From Bacteroidota bacterium (lineage in GTDB: Bacteria; Bacteroidota; Bacteroidia; Bacteroidales; FEN-979): DNA of 64,000 bases. Shown one piece after another: positions 27,245 through 35,272 of this stretch; positions within the stretch are counted from its first letter, which is position 1; every line of letters starts with the position of its first letter. Under the pieces are notes generated by a model. It saw nothing but the letters and a program-made list of their open reading frames with translations. It was not told the DNA's origin and ran no database searches. Both the position numbers and the translations under genes were made by a program. The stretch lies in NCBI GenBank assembly GCA_026391805.1, contig JAPLDJ010000005.1:1-64000 (forward strand), read 5' to 3'.

Positions 27245-28438
27245 ATGGCAAAAAGGACAATCGTTGCGATGCCCGGAGACGGCATCGGGAAAAATGTACT
27301 GAAAGAATCAATCAGGGTGCTGGATGCAGTCGGTTTCGACGCTGAATACATTCACGGGGATATCGGCTGGGAATTCTGGTGCAAGGAAGGAAATCCGCTT
27401 CCCGACCGCACGCTTGGGCTGCTCGAAAAACACAAGATTGGACTCTTCGGGGCCATCACTTCCAAGCCGAAGGACAAGGCCGAGGCTGAAATTGCGCCGG
27501 AACTGAAAGATAAGGGTTATGTTTATTACAGCCCCATCGTTGCCATGCGGCAGAAATACGACCTCGACATCTGCATGCGTCCCTGCAAGACCTTCAAAGG
27601 GAACACGCTGAATTTCATCCGCCGGGGCCCGGGTAATACCATTGAAGAACCTGAAGTTGACACCATGATCTTCCGCCAGAATACGGAAGGCCTTTACGGC
27701 GGCGTGGAATGGACCAATCCTCCCGATCTGGTTTACGATGCCCTGATGACGCACAAGAAATTCAGGGAAAACTTCGCCTGGTGCCCGAGGCCGGAACTGG
27801 CAGTCTCCACGAGGATCTTTACAAAAAAATATACGACCCGCATCGTTAAAGCAGCGTTCGAGTATGCAAAAGCGAAAGGCCTTAAGACCGTAACGGTTTG
27901 CGAAAAGCCAAACGTGATCCGCGAGACCTCCGGAATGATGCTGAAGGTCGCCCAGGATATGTCGAAGAATGAATATCCCGACATAAAGGTGCAGGATACA
28001 AATATAGACGCCCAAATGATGTGGATGACCAAGAATCCTGAAGCCTACCGCGTCATCGTGGCCGGCAACATGTTCGGGGATATCGTATCCGACGGTTTCG
28101 CCGGTCTTGTGGGCGGACTGGGGTTTGCCTGCAGCGCCAACATCGGTCCGGAAGTGGCTGTTTTCGAACCAACCCACGGCTCGGCTCCGAAATATGCTGA
28201 GTTCAATCCATCCATTGTCAACCCGATTGCAATGATCCTTTCGGCCTGCATGATGCTGGAACACCTCGGTGAAAGCGACAAGGCAAAGAAGATCTACAAT
28301 GCCGTTTCACAGGTCGTGGCAGAAGGAAAGGTAAAAACCTACGACATGATGAAGCTTCCGGGATCGCCCGATGTTTTCAGCAAAGGCGCAGCCACCACGG
28401 AGCAGATGACCGATGCGATTATCGAGAAATTAAAGTAA
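27245..28438 (+). CDS. NAD(P)-dependent isocitrate/isopropylmalate dehydrogenase family protein
   Basis: VAMPGDGIGKNVLKE, RQNTEGLYGGVEW, NMFGDIVSDGFAGLVGGLGFACSANIG, FEPTHGSAPKYA. Confidence 0.93.
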   Translation: MAKRTIVAMPGDGIGKNVLKESIRVLDAVGFDAEYIHGDIGWEFWCKEGNPLPDRTLGLLEKHKIGLFGAITSKPKDKAEAEIAPELKDKGYVYYSPIVAMRQKYDLDICMRPCKTFKGNTLNFIRRGPGNTIEEPEVDTMIFRQNTEGLYGGVEWTNPPDLVYDALMTHKKFRENFAWCPRPELAVSTRIFTKKYTTRIVKAAFEYAKAKGLKTVTVCEKPNVIRETSGMMLKVAQDMSKNEYPDIKVQDTNIDAQMMWMTKNPEAYRVIVAGNMFGDIVSDGFAGLVGGLGFACSANIGPEVAVFEPTHGSAPKYAEFNPSIVNPIAMILSACMMLEHLGESDKAKKIYNAVSQVVAEGKVKTYDMMKLPGSPDVFSKGAATTEQMTDAIIEKLK

Positions 28439-28455
28439 GTACAGAATTGATGAAA

Positions 28456-28526
28456 ACTTGTGAACTGGTGAGTTACATGATTTTTTACTCACTAGTTCAC
28501 CAATTCACCAGTTCACCAATTAACAA
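28456..28526. repeat. Inverted pair of 8-bp arrays (ACTGGTGA ... GTTCACCA)
   Basis: ACTTGTGA ACTGGTGA ... ACTCACTA GTTCACCA ATTCACCA GTTCACCA ATTAACAA; right arm is the reverse complement of 23714-23753 minus one unit. Confidence 0.93.
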
Positions 28527-28535
28527 GATACAAAA

Positions 28536-29084
28536 ATGACAGACCGAGTATTATCCCTCTGGCCCGAACTGCTTTGGATCGTGGATGAGGATCTGCGTGA
28601 AAAGACAGCAAAGACATGGGAACTGGCGCTGGAGAAGAGTGTCCTGACGCCGGATGACCTGCAGAAAATCCCCTTTACACTCCTTGCCGGACCGGACCTG
28701 AAGGTTTCATTTATGGCCCATAAGCGTTGCGTCGTGCACGTGGCCAAAGAGGCCGGGGATAAGATGAACGAATTTTTCATGGATGACCTCCCTGTGAACA
28801 TGGATGTCCTGATCGCCGGCGCCATCCTTGCGGATGTGGGAAAACTGCTCGAGTACGAGCTCGACAAGGACGGGAAATCGTTCCAGGGAAAATACGGAAA
28901 GTACCTGAGGCACCCGTTCTCCGGTGTTTCGCTGGCAGAACAGTGCGGTGTGCCGCCGGCCGTCTGCCACATCATCGCCACCCACGCAGGCGAAGGCGAC
29001 ATGGTAAAGCGGACCGTTGAGGCCTATGTCGTTCATCATGCCGATTTCATGACGTTTGAACCGTTCAGGGATAGGCTTAAGTAG
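28536..29084 (+). CDS. HD-superfamily-like protein with AD in place of the HD dyad
   Basis: HKRCVVHVAKE, AGAILADVGKLLEYE, RHPFSGVSLAEQCGV, HIIATHAGEGD, HHADFMTF arranged like HD hydrolases. Confidence 0.75.
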   Translation: MTDRVLSLWPELLWIVDEDLREKTAKTWELALEKSVLTPDDLQKIPFTLLAGPDLKVSFMAHKRCVVHVAKEAGDKMNEFFMDDLPVNMDVLIAGAILADVGKLLEYELDKDGKSFQGKYGKYLRHPFSGVSLAEQCGVPPAVCHIIATHAGEGDMVKRTVEAYVVHHADFMTFEPFRDRLK

Positions 29085-29114
29085 CTGATGAACTGACGAG
29101 TTGATGAGGTGATT
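29083..29114. repeat. 8-bp array overlapping the HD-like gene stop
   Basis: AGCTGATG AACTGACG AGTTGATG AGGTGATT; stop TAG 29082-29084. Confidence 0.8.
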
Positions 29115-29135
29115 CTGTGGTGAATTCAAAAAAAA

Positions 29136-29248
29136 TTAACCACATAGGCACAATAGAACACATTAGGTGACACATTAGTAATCTGTGATAAAGAATCTGT
29201 GAACTCTATTGTGACCTAATGTGCCTAATGTGGTGAAAAAAAAGTTAA
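29136..29248. repeat. Long imperfect inverted repeat upstream of the aconitase-like gene
   Basis: TTAACCACATAGGCACAATAGAACACATTAGGTGACACATTAG ... CTCTATTGTGACCTAATGTGCCTAATGTGGTGAAAAAAAAGTTAA. Confidence 0.85.
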
Positions 29249-29272
29249 TAAACAGAAATCGTAAATAAGCTT

Positions 29273-31078
29273 ATGACTATTATCGAAAAAATCATTGCCG
29301 CTCATTCAAACCAGAAGGTGGTGAAACCGGGCGATATTGTGGATGTATTCATTGATACACGCGCTGCGCGCGATTTCGGCGGGGCCAACGTGGTAAAGAA
29401 TTTACTGGATAATGGTTTGACGGTGGATGATCCGTCGAAGACCATTTTTACCTTCGACTGCAACCCGGGTGGATCGGACCAGAAATATGCCCAGAACCAG
29501 CATTACTGCAGGCAGTATGCCCGCCAAAACAACCTCCGCATTTATGATGTAGATTCCGGGATCGGGACGCACCTGGCCATCGACAGCGGTCTTGCCTGGC
29601 CTGGAAGCACATTTGTTTCCACCGATTCGCATGCCAACATCATGGGTGCCATCGGCTCCTTCGGCCAGGGCATGGGCGATCAGGATATTGCCGCAGCATG
29701 GGCAAAAGGATATGTATGGTTCAAGGTGCCGGCCTCGATCCGGCTGAACCTGACCGGGAAAAAGTCAGCCGATGTTTCTGCAAAAGACATCGTACTGAAC
29801 CTGCTTTCCATCTTCGGCGCCAACAAGCTGCTGGGATATTCGGTCGAGATCTATGGACCCGAAGTTGATAAGTTAACGCTTTCGGAACGTGTCACGATCT
29901 CTTCCATGGCAACAGAGATGGGGGCGATCATCCTGCTCTTCTCCCCCACCCCGGCCGTATTGGACGAACTGAAAGCCCTTACGGGAAAGGGATTTCAGAC
30001 GATCACAGCCGGTCCGGATGCAGTTTATGAGAAGACATTCGATATCGACCTTGGCAAATTTGTTCCGATGGTCGCAAAACCGGGTCATCCGCATGATGAT
30101 ATTGCGGTGGATGCGGTCCGGAACCTGAAGATCGATTCCGGTTTTATCGGAAGCTGCACCAACGGACGCATTGAAGATCTCCGGATCACCGCCTCCATCC
30201 TGAATGGGAAGAAAGTGGCCCCCGGGGTTGTCCTGAAGATTGTCCCGGCCACAGATGCCATCTGGAAACAGGCCATGGATGAAGGTCTTATCAAGATCTT
30301 TAAAGATGCAGGTGCGATGGTCTCCAATGCAGGCTGTGCCGGTTGCGCTGCAGGACAGGTCGGACAGAACGGACCGGGAGAAGTCACCATCAGTACCGGG
30401 AACCGTAACTTTGAAGGGAAACAGGGAAAAGGAATGGTTTACCTGGCATCGCCGGCCATCGTAGCTGCTTCGGCAGTGGCCGGATGTATTACAACGCCTG
30501 ATCAGATCCCTGCGGAACCAGCTCTCTTTGACGTCACAAGTCATACGTCGCAAGTCATACGTAAAGAAGAAAAAGCACGGGTTGAAAAGCCAACGGTTGT
30601 CGAAGGCAGCGTTTGGATCATTCCCAAGGATGACATTGACACCGACATGATCTTCCATAACCGTTACCTGACCATCACCGACATTAAGGAAATGGGACAG
30701 TACACTTTTGATAACCTGAAGGGATTCGAGGATTTTGCGAAGAAGGCTAAGCCGGGCGATATCGTGATCACCAGCAAGAACTTTGGTGCCGGAAGTTCAC
30801 GGCAACAGGCGGTCGATTGCTTCCTTTCGCTTGGCATCAGCTGCATCCTTGCCGAATCGTACGGGGCCATCTATGAGCGGAATGCGATCAATGCCGCTAT
30901 GCCGATCCTGACCTATGCTCCGGAAGAACTTGCAAAGGTGGAACTGAAGAATGGCGACAGGATCCGGGTGAACTTTGAGACCGGGGAACTGGACAACCTG
31001 GACAATCAAAAGGGAACCACCATCAATAAGTTTTACGAAGCACAGCTGGCGATATACCGCAATGGTGGCCTGTTGTAA
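29273..31078 (+). CDS. Aconitase/isopropylmalate dehydratase family, large (LeuC-like) and small (LeuD-like) domains in one polypeptide
   Basis: IGSCTNGRIEDLR, GAMVSNAGCAGCAAGQVGQNGPGEVTISTGNRNFEGKQGKG; C-terminal ITSKNFGAGSSRQQAVDCF, ESYGAIYERNAINAAMP. Confidence 0.92.
   Translation: MTIIEKIIAAHSNQKVVKPGDIVDVFIDTRAARDFGGANVVKNLLDNGLTVDDPSKTIFTFDCNPGGSDQKYAQNQHYCRQYARQNNLRIYDVDSGIGTHLAIDSGLAWPGSTFVSTDSHANIMGAIGSFGQGMGDQDIAAAWAKGYVWFKVPASIRLNLTGKKSADVSAKDIVLNLLSIFGANKLLGYSVEIYGPEVDKLTLSERVTISSMATEMGAIILLFSPTPAVLDELKALTGKGFQTITAGPDAVYEKTFDIDLGKFVPMVAKPGHPHDDIAVDAVRNLKIDSGFIGSCTNGRIEDLRITASILNGKKVAPGVVLKIVPATDAIWKQAMDEGLIKIFKDAGAMVSNAGCAGCAAGQVGQNGPGEVTISTGNRNFEGKQGKGMVYLASPAIVAASAVAGCITTPDQIPAEPALFDVTSHTSQVIRKEEKARVEKPTVVEGSVWIIPKDDIDTDMIFHNRYLTITDIKEMGQYTFDNLKGFEDFAKKAKPGDIVITSKNFGAGSSRQQAVDCFLSLGISCILAESYGAIYERNAINAAMPILTYAPEELAKVELKNGDRIRVNFETGELDNLDNQKGTTINKFYEAQLAIYRNGGLL
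30533..30567. repeat. In-frame 7-bp array inside the aconitase-like CDS linker
   Basis: GTCACAA GTCATAC GTCGCAA GTCATAC GTAAAGA; translated ...LFDVTSHTSQVIRKEEK... Confidence 0.9.
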
Positions 31079-31080
31079 TG

Positions 31081-31947
31081 CTATCTTTTAAGCTTCCACC
31101 GCTTGTGTGACCACAGGTAGTATTCGGGTTCTTCCAGGATTACCTTTTCCAGGGCGCGCATATACTTTTCAGTGATCTCACCCATCTTGGTTGTTGAGGG
31201 ATCTTCAACAAGCATGGAGAACCTGACCCTGTACTTCCCCCTGCTCACCTTTCTGCTAAAAGCGAACACCACCGGAAAATTATGGATCCGGGCATATTTC
31301 TCGGGACCATGCAGGACGGCTGTATCCTGGCCCAGAAAGTTCAGCCAGTAAGCCAGTCGCACACTTGACGGGCTCTGATCTGCAACCATGTAAAATGCAG
31401 CGGGTTCACCATAATCTGTATTGAAAACAGCAGCGGTATTTGTGATGGAAACCAGCTTCGACCGGCCCTGCACCCGGGTTCTCTGAACATAGGCATCCAC
31501 CTTTTTGTTGGAAAGGGGTTTGTAGAATCCTACCGGCACGTGCTTCATCTGTGTTCCTGAAGCAACCCCGGCCCACTCCCAGTTTCCGTAATGACCCGCC
31601 ACGACAATGGCCGGTCTCCCTTGCCGGTAAAGTTCATCCAGAAATCCGGTATCCTCAAACTGATAACGTTTTACGACCTCTTCTTCCTTCATGGAGAATG
31701 CCTTCATGCTTTCCACCAGCATGTCACACAGGTGATGGTAGAATTTCCCGGCCATTTTCCGGATCTCCGTTTCGGATTTTCCCGGAAATGAATTCCGCAG
31801 GTTCTGAAAGATGACGGCTTTCCGGTAACCGATCACCCGGTACATAAGAAAACAAATCCCGTCTGAAAAAATGAACAAGACGCTGAAAGGAATGATCCGG
31901 AAGAGGAAAATAAAGAAGCGAAAAACGATATAGGAGATTGTATCCAT
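31081..31947 (-). CDS. Lysophospholipid/lipid A acyltransferase (LpxL/HtrB-like)
   Basis: RQGRPAIVVAGHYGNWEWAG, MVADQSPSS, EYYLWSHKRWK. Confidence 0.88.
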   Translation of the reverse strand: MDTISYIVFRFFIFLFRIIPFSVLFIFSDGICFLMYRVIGYRKAVIFQNLRNSFPGKSETEIRKMAGKFYHHLCDMLVESMKAFSMKEEEVVKRYQFEDTGFLDELYRQGRPAIVVAGHYGNWEWAGVASGTQMKHVPVGFYKPLSNKKVDAYVQRTRVQGRSKLVSITNTAAVFNTDYGEPAAFYMVADQSPSSVRLAYWLNFLGQDTAVLHGPEKYARIHNFPVVFAFSRKVSRGKYRVRFSMLVEDPSTTKMGEITEKYMRALEKVILEEPEYYLWSHKRWKLKR

Positions 31948-31982
31948 GAAAATATTTACGATTTATGATTACATTTTTTTAT

Positions 31983-32024
31983 TCACCACAGATATACACA
32001 GATTACACAGATTAAGTCACAGAT
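31983..32024. repeat. CACAGATTA 9-bp array
   Basis: CACCACAGATATACACAGATTACACAGATTAAGTCACAGATG. Confidence 0.85.
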
Positions 32025-32163
32025 GATTTTCTATTATCCATCTTCCATCCTCAATTTTCCGCCCTCATATCTCCGACTTCAGATTCAATACTGCCACAAA
32101 TTTAGATGTTTCGGTAAAGCTTTCATAAAAAAGTATAATTTTGTCAGGTAAGACAGACCTTTG

Positions 32164-33147
32164 ATGCTCATCATTCGCCGACACAACACCGATCCGTATT
32201 TCAACCTGGCCACTGAAGAGTATGTGCTGAAAGAGATCAGCGACGACTCGTTCATGCTCTGGCGGAATGCCCCCTCGATCATTGTCGGCAAGCACCAGAA
32301 TACCCTTGCGGAGATCAACCTGGAGTATGTAAAAGCGAACAACATCAAGGTAGTACGAAGGCTTTCCGGCGGCGGTGCCGTGTTTCATGACCTCGGCAAC
32401 CTGAATTTCACGTTTACCATGCAGGGAGAAGGCACGAACCTGATCAATTTCCGGAAGTATACAGATCCCATCCTCGAGGTGTTGGTAAAGTTAGGCATTG
32501 ATGCGCGTTTTGAAGGAAGGAATGACCTGACGATCGAAGGAAAAAAATTCTCGGGGAACGCCATGCACATCTGGAAGAACAAGGTACTGTCGCACGGCAC
32601 CCTGCTTTTCTCATCCCACATGCCCGACCTCAGCAAGGCGCTGAATGCCGATCCGCTGAAATTTAAGGATAAGGCGGTAAAGTCAGTAAGGAGCAGGGTC
32701 ACCAACATCAGCGAACACCTGAAATCGCCTATGGAGGTAATGGAATTCTCCACCCTGATCGAGCAGCACATCATGGAAAAATATCCGGATGCAGTGCTTT
32801 ATGAGCTTTCGGACGCCGATCACCGGCGCATTGAGGAGATGGTTCAGAAAAGATACGGAACCTGGGAATGGAATTTCGGGTATTCACCGCAGTACAATTT
32901 TAAAAAGGTATTACGTACTTCCAATAGCGGAACCATTGAATTCAACCTTGAAGTGAAGGACGGCATCATCATGGAGATCAAAATTTTTGGTGATTACTTC
33001 AACATGTACGATACCGAGATCATTGAAGATGCCTTAAGGAATGTTCCTCACTCCTCACCAAAGATCAGGGAAGCGCTGGCAATGTACAATCTCGGGGATT
33101 ATTTTAACAACCTAACGATAGAAGAGTTTGTTGAAGGACTATTCTAA
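32164..33147 (+). CDS. lplA: Lipoate-protein ligase
   Basis: NLATEEYVLKE, LWRNAPSIIVGKHQNTLAEIN, VVRRLSGGGAVFHDLGNLNFTF, KKFSGNAMHIWKNKVLSHGTLLFS. Confidence 0.93.
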   Translation: MLIIRRHNTDPYFNLATEEYVLKEISDDSFMLWRNAPSIIVGKHQNTLAEINLEYVKANNIKVVRRLSGGGAVFHDLGNLNFTFTMQGEGTNLINFRKYTDPILEVLVKLGIDARFEGRNDLTIEGKKFSGNAMHIWKNKVLSHGTLLFSSHMPDLSKALNADPLKFKDKAVKSVRSRVTNISEHLKSPMEVMEFSTLIEQHIMEKYPDAVLYELSDADHRRIEEMVQKRYGTWEWNFGYSPQYNFKKVLRTSNSGTIEFNLEVKDGIIMEIKIFGDYFNMYDTEIIEDALRNVPHSSPKIREALAMYNLGDYFNNLTIEEFVEGLF

Positions 33148-33204
33148 AAGCGAAAGGCGAAAAGCGAAAAGCGAACAATCGAATAATCGAACAACGAAAT
33201 AGGA
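33147..33204. repeat. 7/8-bp array AAAGCGA ... ATAATCGA starting on the lplA stop
   Basis: AAAGCGA AAGGCGA AAAGCGA AAAGCGA ACAATCGA ATAATCGA ACAACGA; stop TAA 33145-33147. Confidence 0.93.
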
Positions 33205-33225
33205 AGTACGAACAAAAATACCATC

Positions 33226-34032
33226 ATGAACTACCGGGATATATTCGAGCAACTTTGGCAGGAGTACATTTCACAGAATCCTGCAACAAAAAAAGTTTAT
33301 GACCTGCTTGTCAGGGAAGGCGAAACCGTTATCAACGACCATGTTGCTTTCCGGACGTTCCGGCATCCTCTTGTCGGGATTGATGTCCTGGCGAAGCCCT
33401 TTATCAAAAGCGGCTATAAGTTCATTCAGGATTATCATTTTGAACAGAAAAAGCTGTATGCAAAACATTTCGAGCATAAGAGCGATCCGCACGCCCCACG
33501 GGTTTTTATCAGCGAACTCCTCGTTGACCAGTTCAGCGAACACATGCAGAAGGTCGTTAACGAGTGGATCGTAAATATTCCGGTCACGCTGCTCAAGTCG
33601 GAGGAATTGATATTTTCGGGAAATGTTTCAGGTATGCCGTCCTATAAGGTTTATGAAAAACTCCGGTTCGAATCTGAATACGCCGCATGGCTTTACGTGA
33701 ATGGTTTCAGGGCAAACCATTTTACCGTCAGCGTGAACGGTTTACGTGAATATGATTCCATTGAGAAAGTCAACATCTTCCTGAAATTAAACGGGTTCCT
33801 GCTGAACGACACCAACGGGGAGATCCAGGGTTCGCCGAAAGAGCTGCTGGAACAATCCAGTATAAAAGCAGGTATCATCCGCGCCGAATTCCAGGAAGGG
33901 GAATTTGATATTCCGGGCTGTTATTACGAGTTTGCATTGCGCTATCCTGTGACCAACGGAACGCTTTACAGCGGCTTTGTCGCAAAATCAGCAGACAAGA
34001 TCTTTGAATCGACCAATTACTATAAAAAATGA
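33226..34032 (+). CDS. DUF1338 protein (HglS-like 2-oxoadipate dioxygenase/decarboxylase family)
   Basis: NDHVAFRTFRHP, RANHFTVSVNGL, GCYYEFALRYP; His/His/Glu positions match the metal-binding pattern of the family. Confidence 0.83.
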   Translation: MNYRDIFEQLWQEYISQNPATKKVYDLLVREGETVINDHVAFRTFRHPLVGIDVLAKPFIKSGYKFIQDYHFEQKKLYAKHFEHKSDPHAPRVFISELLVDQFSEHMQKVVNEWIVNIPVTLLKSEELIFSGNVSGMPSYKVYEKLRFESEYAAWLYVNGFRANHFTVSVNGLREYDSIEKVNIFLKLNGFLLNDTNGEIQGSPKELLEQSSIKAGIIRAEFQEGEFDIPGCYYEFALRYPVTNGTLYSGFVAKSADKIFESTNYYKK

Positions 34033-35267
34033 ACATCCGCGTGCGTAACTTGTTCTGTTACCTTTTCCTGATCCTTTTCGTGGGTTGCGGCAGCAGGAAT
34101 AATAGCACCCATGGAAATTCCGTTGCATCTGTGCAGGTTGAGAAAGGCAAGGTGATCCCCAATGTGACCTGTGCAAAGTTTGTGAATGTCAGCTATGCAC
34201 TCTACCTTCCTTCGAATTACACGCCTGCCCGGAGATTTCCGGTGATCATTGCCTTCGACCCGGCCGAAAGCGGAAGCCTTCCTGTAAGCAAATACAAAGA
34301 GCTTGCTGAAAAATACGGCTATATCCTGATGGGTTCGAACGATTCCAGAAACGGCCAGGATATGAATACCTCAGCCTATATCATTGACGCACTTTTCAGC
34401 GAAACCAGCGTCCGTTACGCCATCGATTCAACCCGTATCTATGTGACGGGATTTTCAGGAGGAGCACGGATTGCCTCGCTGATCGGATTTTTCCAGGGTG
34501 GTGTTGCCGGCGTCATCGGCTGCGGTGCAGGGTTGCCGGCCACAAACCAGCAGCCACGATTTACGCCTGATTACATCGGAATTGCAGGAAACGCCGATTT
34601 CAACATGAATGAACTGATCAGCCTCGACCGGCAACTGGACCAGGCGAAATTTACCCATGCCCTGATCCTGTTCAACGGAAAACATGCCTGGCCACCTGCA
34701 GATGTGATGGAGAATGCATTTTTCTGGACGGAATTCTGCTCCATGCGGAACAACCTCATCCCGAAAAATAATGCGATGATAAAAGAATATTCCGCATTGC
34801 AGGAATCGGCACTAAAGAAAGACCGTGAAGCCGGCGACCTGATCTCGGAACACAACCACATCCTGAACCTGATCCGGTTCATTGACGGGCTGGCCTCCAC
34901 GGACGATCTCAGGAAAAACCTTACAGACCTTGAGAACTCGCCATCATATAAGACGAGCCTTAGCCAGCAGGAAAAACTCATCGGCAAAGAGATGAAGGAG
35001 CAGCAGGCGCTCAATGATAATTTCTTTTCAAAAGATCTGGATTGGTGGAACCGGAAAATCTCTACTTACGATGTGCGGATTAAAACCGGGAAAGATTCAA
35101 CTGACGTCAGGATGTGCAAGCGGTTGAAAAGCTACCTGAGCCTCGTTTCCTATATGAGTTATGTACGGATGGTATCGGCAAAAGACTCTGCTGCGGCCAA
35201 CCATGCCATGGCGATCTACGAGGCCGTTGATCCCGAAAATGCGGCAAAGACAAAATCGGGCAAATAA
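34029..35267 (+). CDS. Lipoprotein with alpha/beta-hydrolase (esterase-like) domain
   Basis: Lipobox ILFVGC; YALYLPSNYTPARRFPVIIAFDP, YVTGFSGGARIA nucleophile elbow. Confidence 0.65.
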   Translation: MNIRVRNLFCYLFLILFVGCGSRNNSTHGNSVASVQVEKGKVIPNVTCAKFVNVSYALYLPSNYTPARRFPVIIAFDPAESGSLPVSKYKELAEKYGYILMGSNDSRNGQDMNTSAYIIDALFSETSVRYAIDSTRIYVTGFSGGARIASLIGFFQGGVAGVIGCGAGLPATNQQPRFTPDYIGIAGNADFNMNELISLDRQLDQAKFTHALILFNGKHAWPPADVMENAFFWTEFCSMRNNLIPKNNAMIKEYSALQESALKKDREAGDLISEHNHILNLIRFIDGLASTDDLRKNLTDLENSPSYKTSLSQQEKLIGKEMKEQQALNDNFFSKDLDWWNRKISTYDVRIKTGKDSTDVRMCKRLKSYLSLVSYMSYVRMVSAKDSAAANHAMAIYEAVDPENAAKTKSGK

Positions 35268-35272
35268 TTTCA

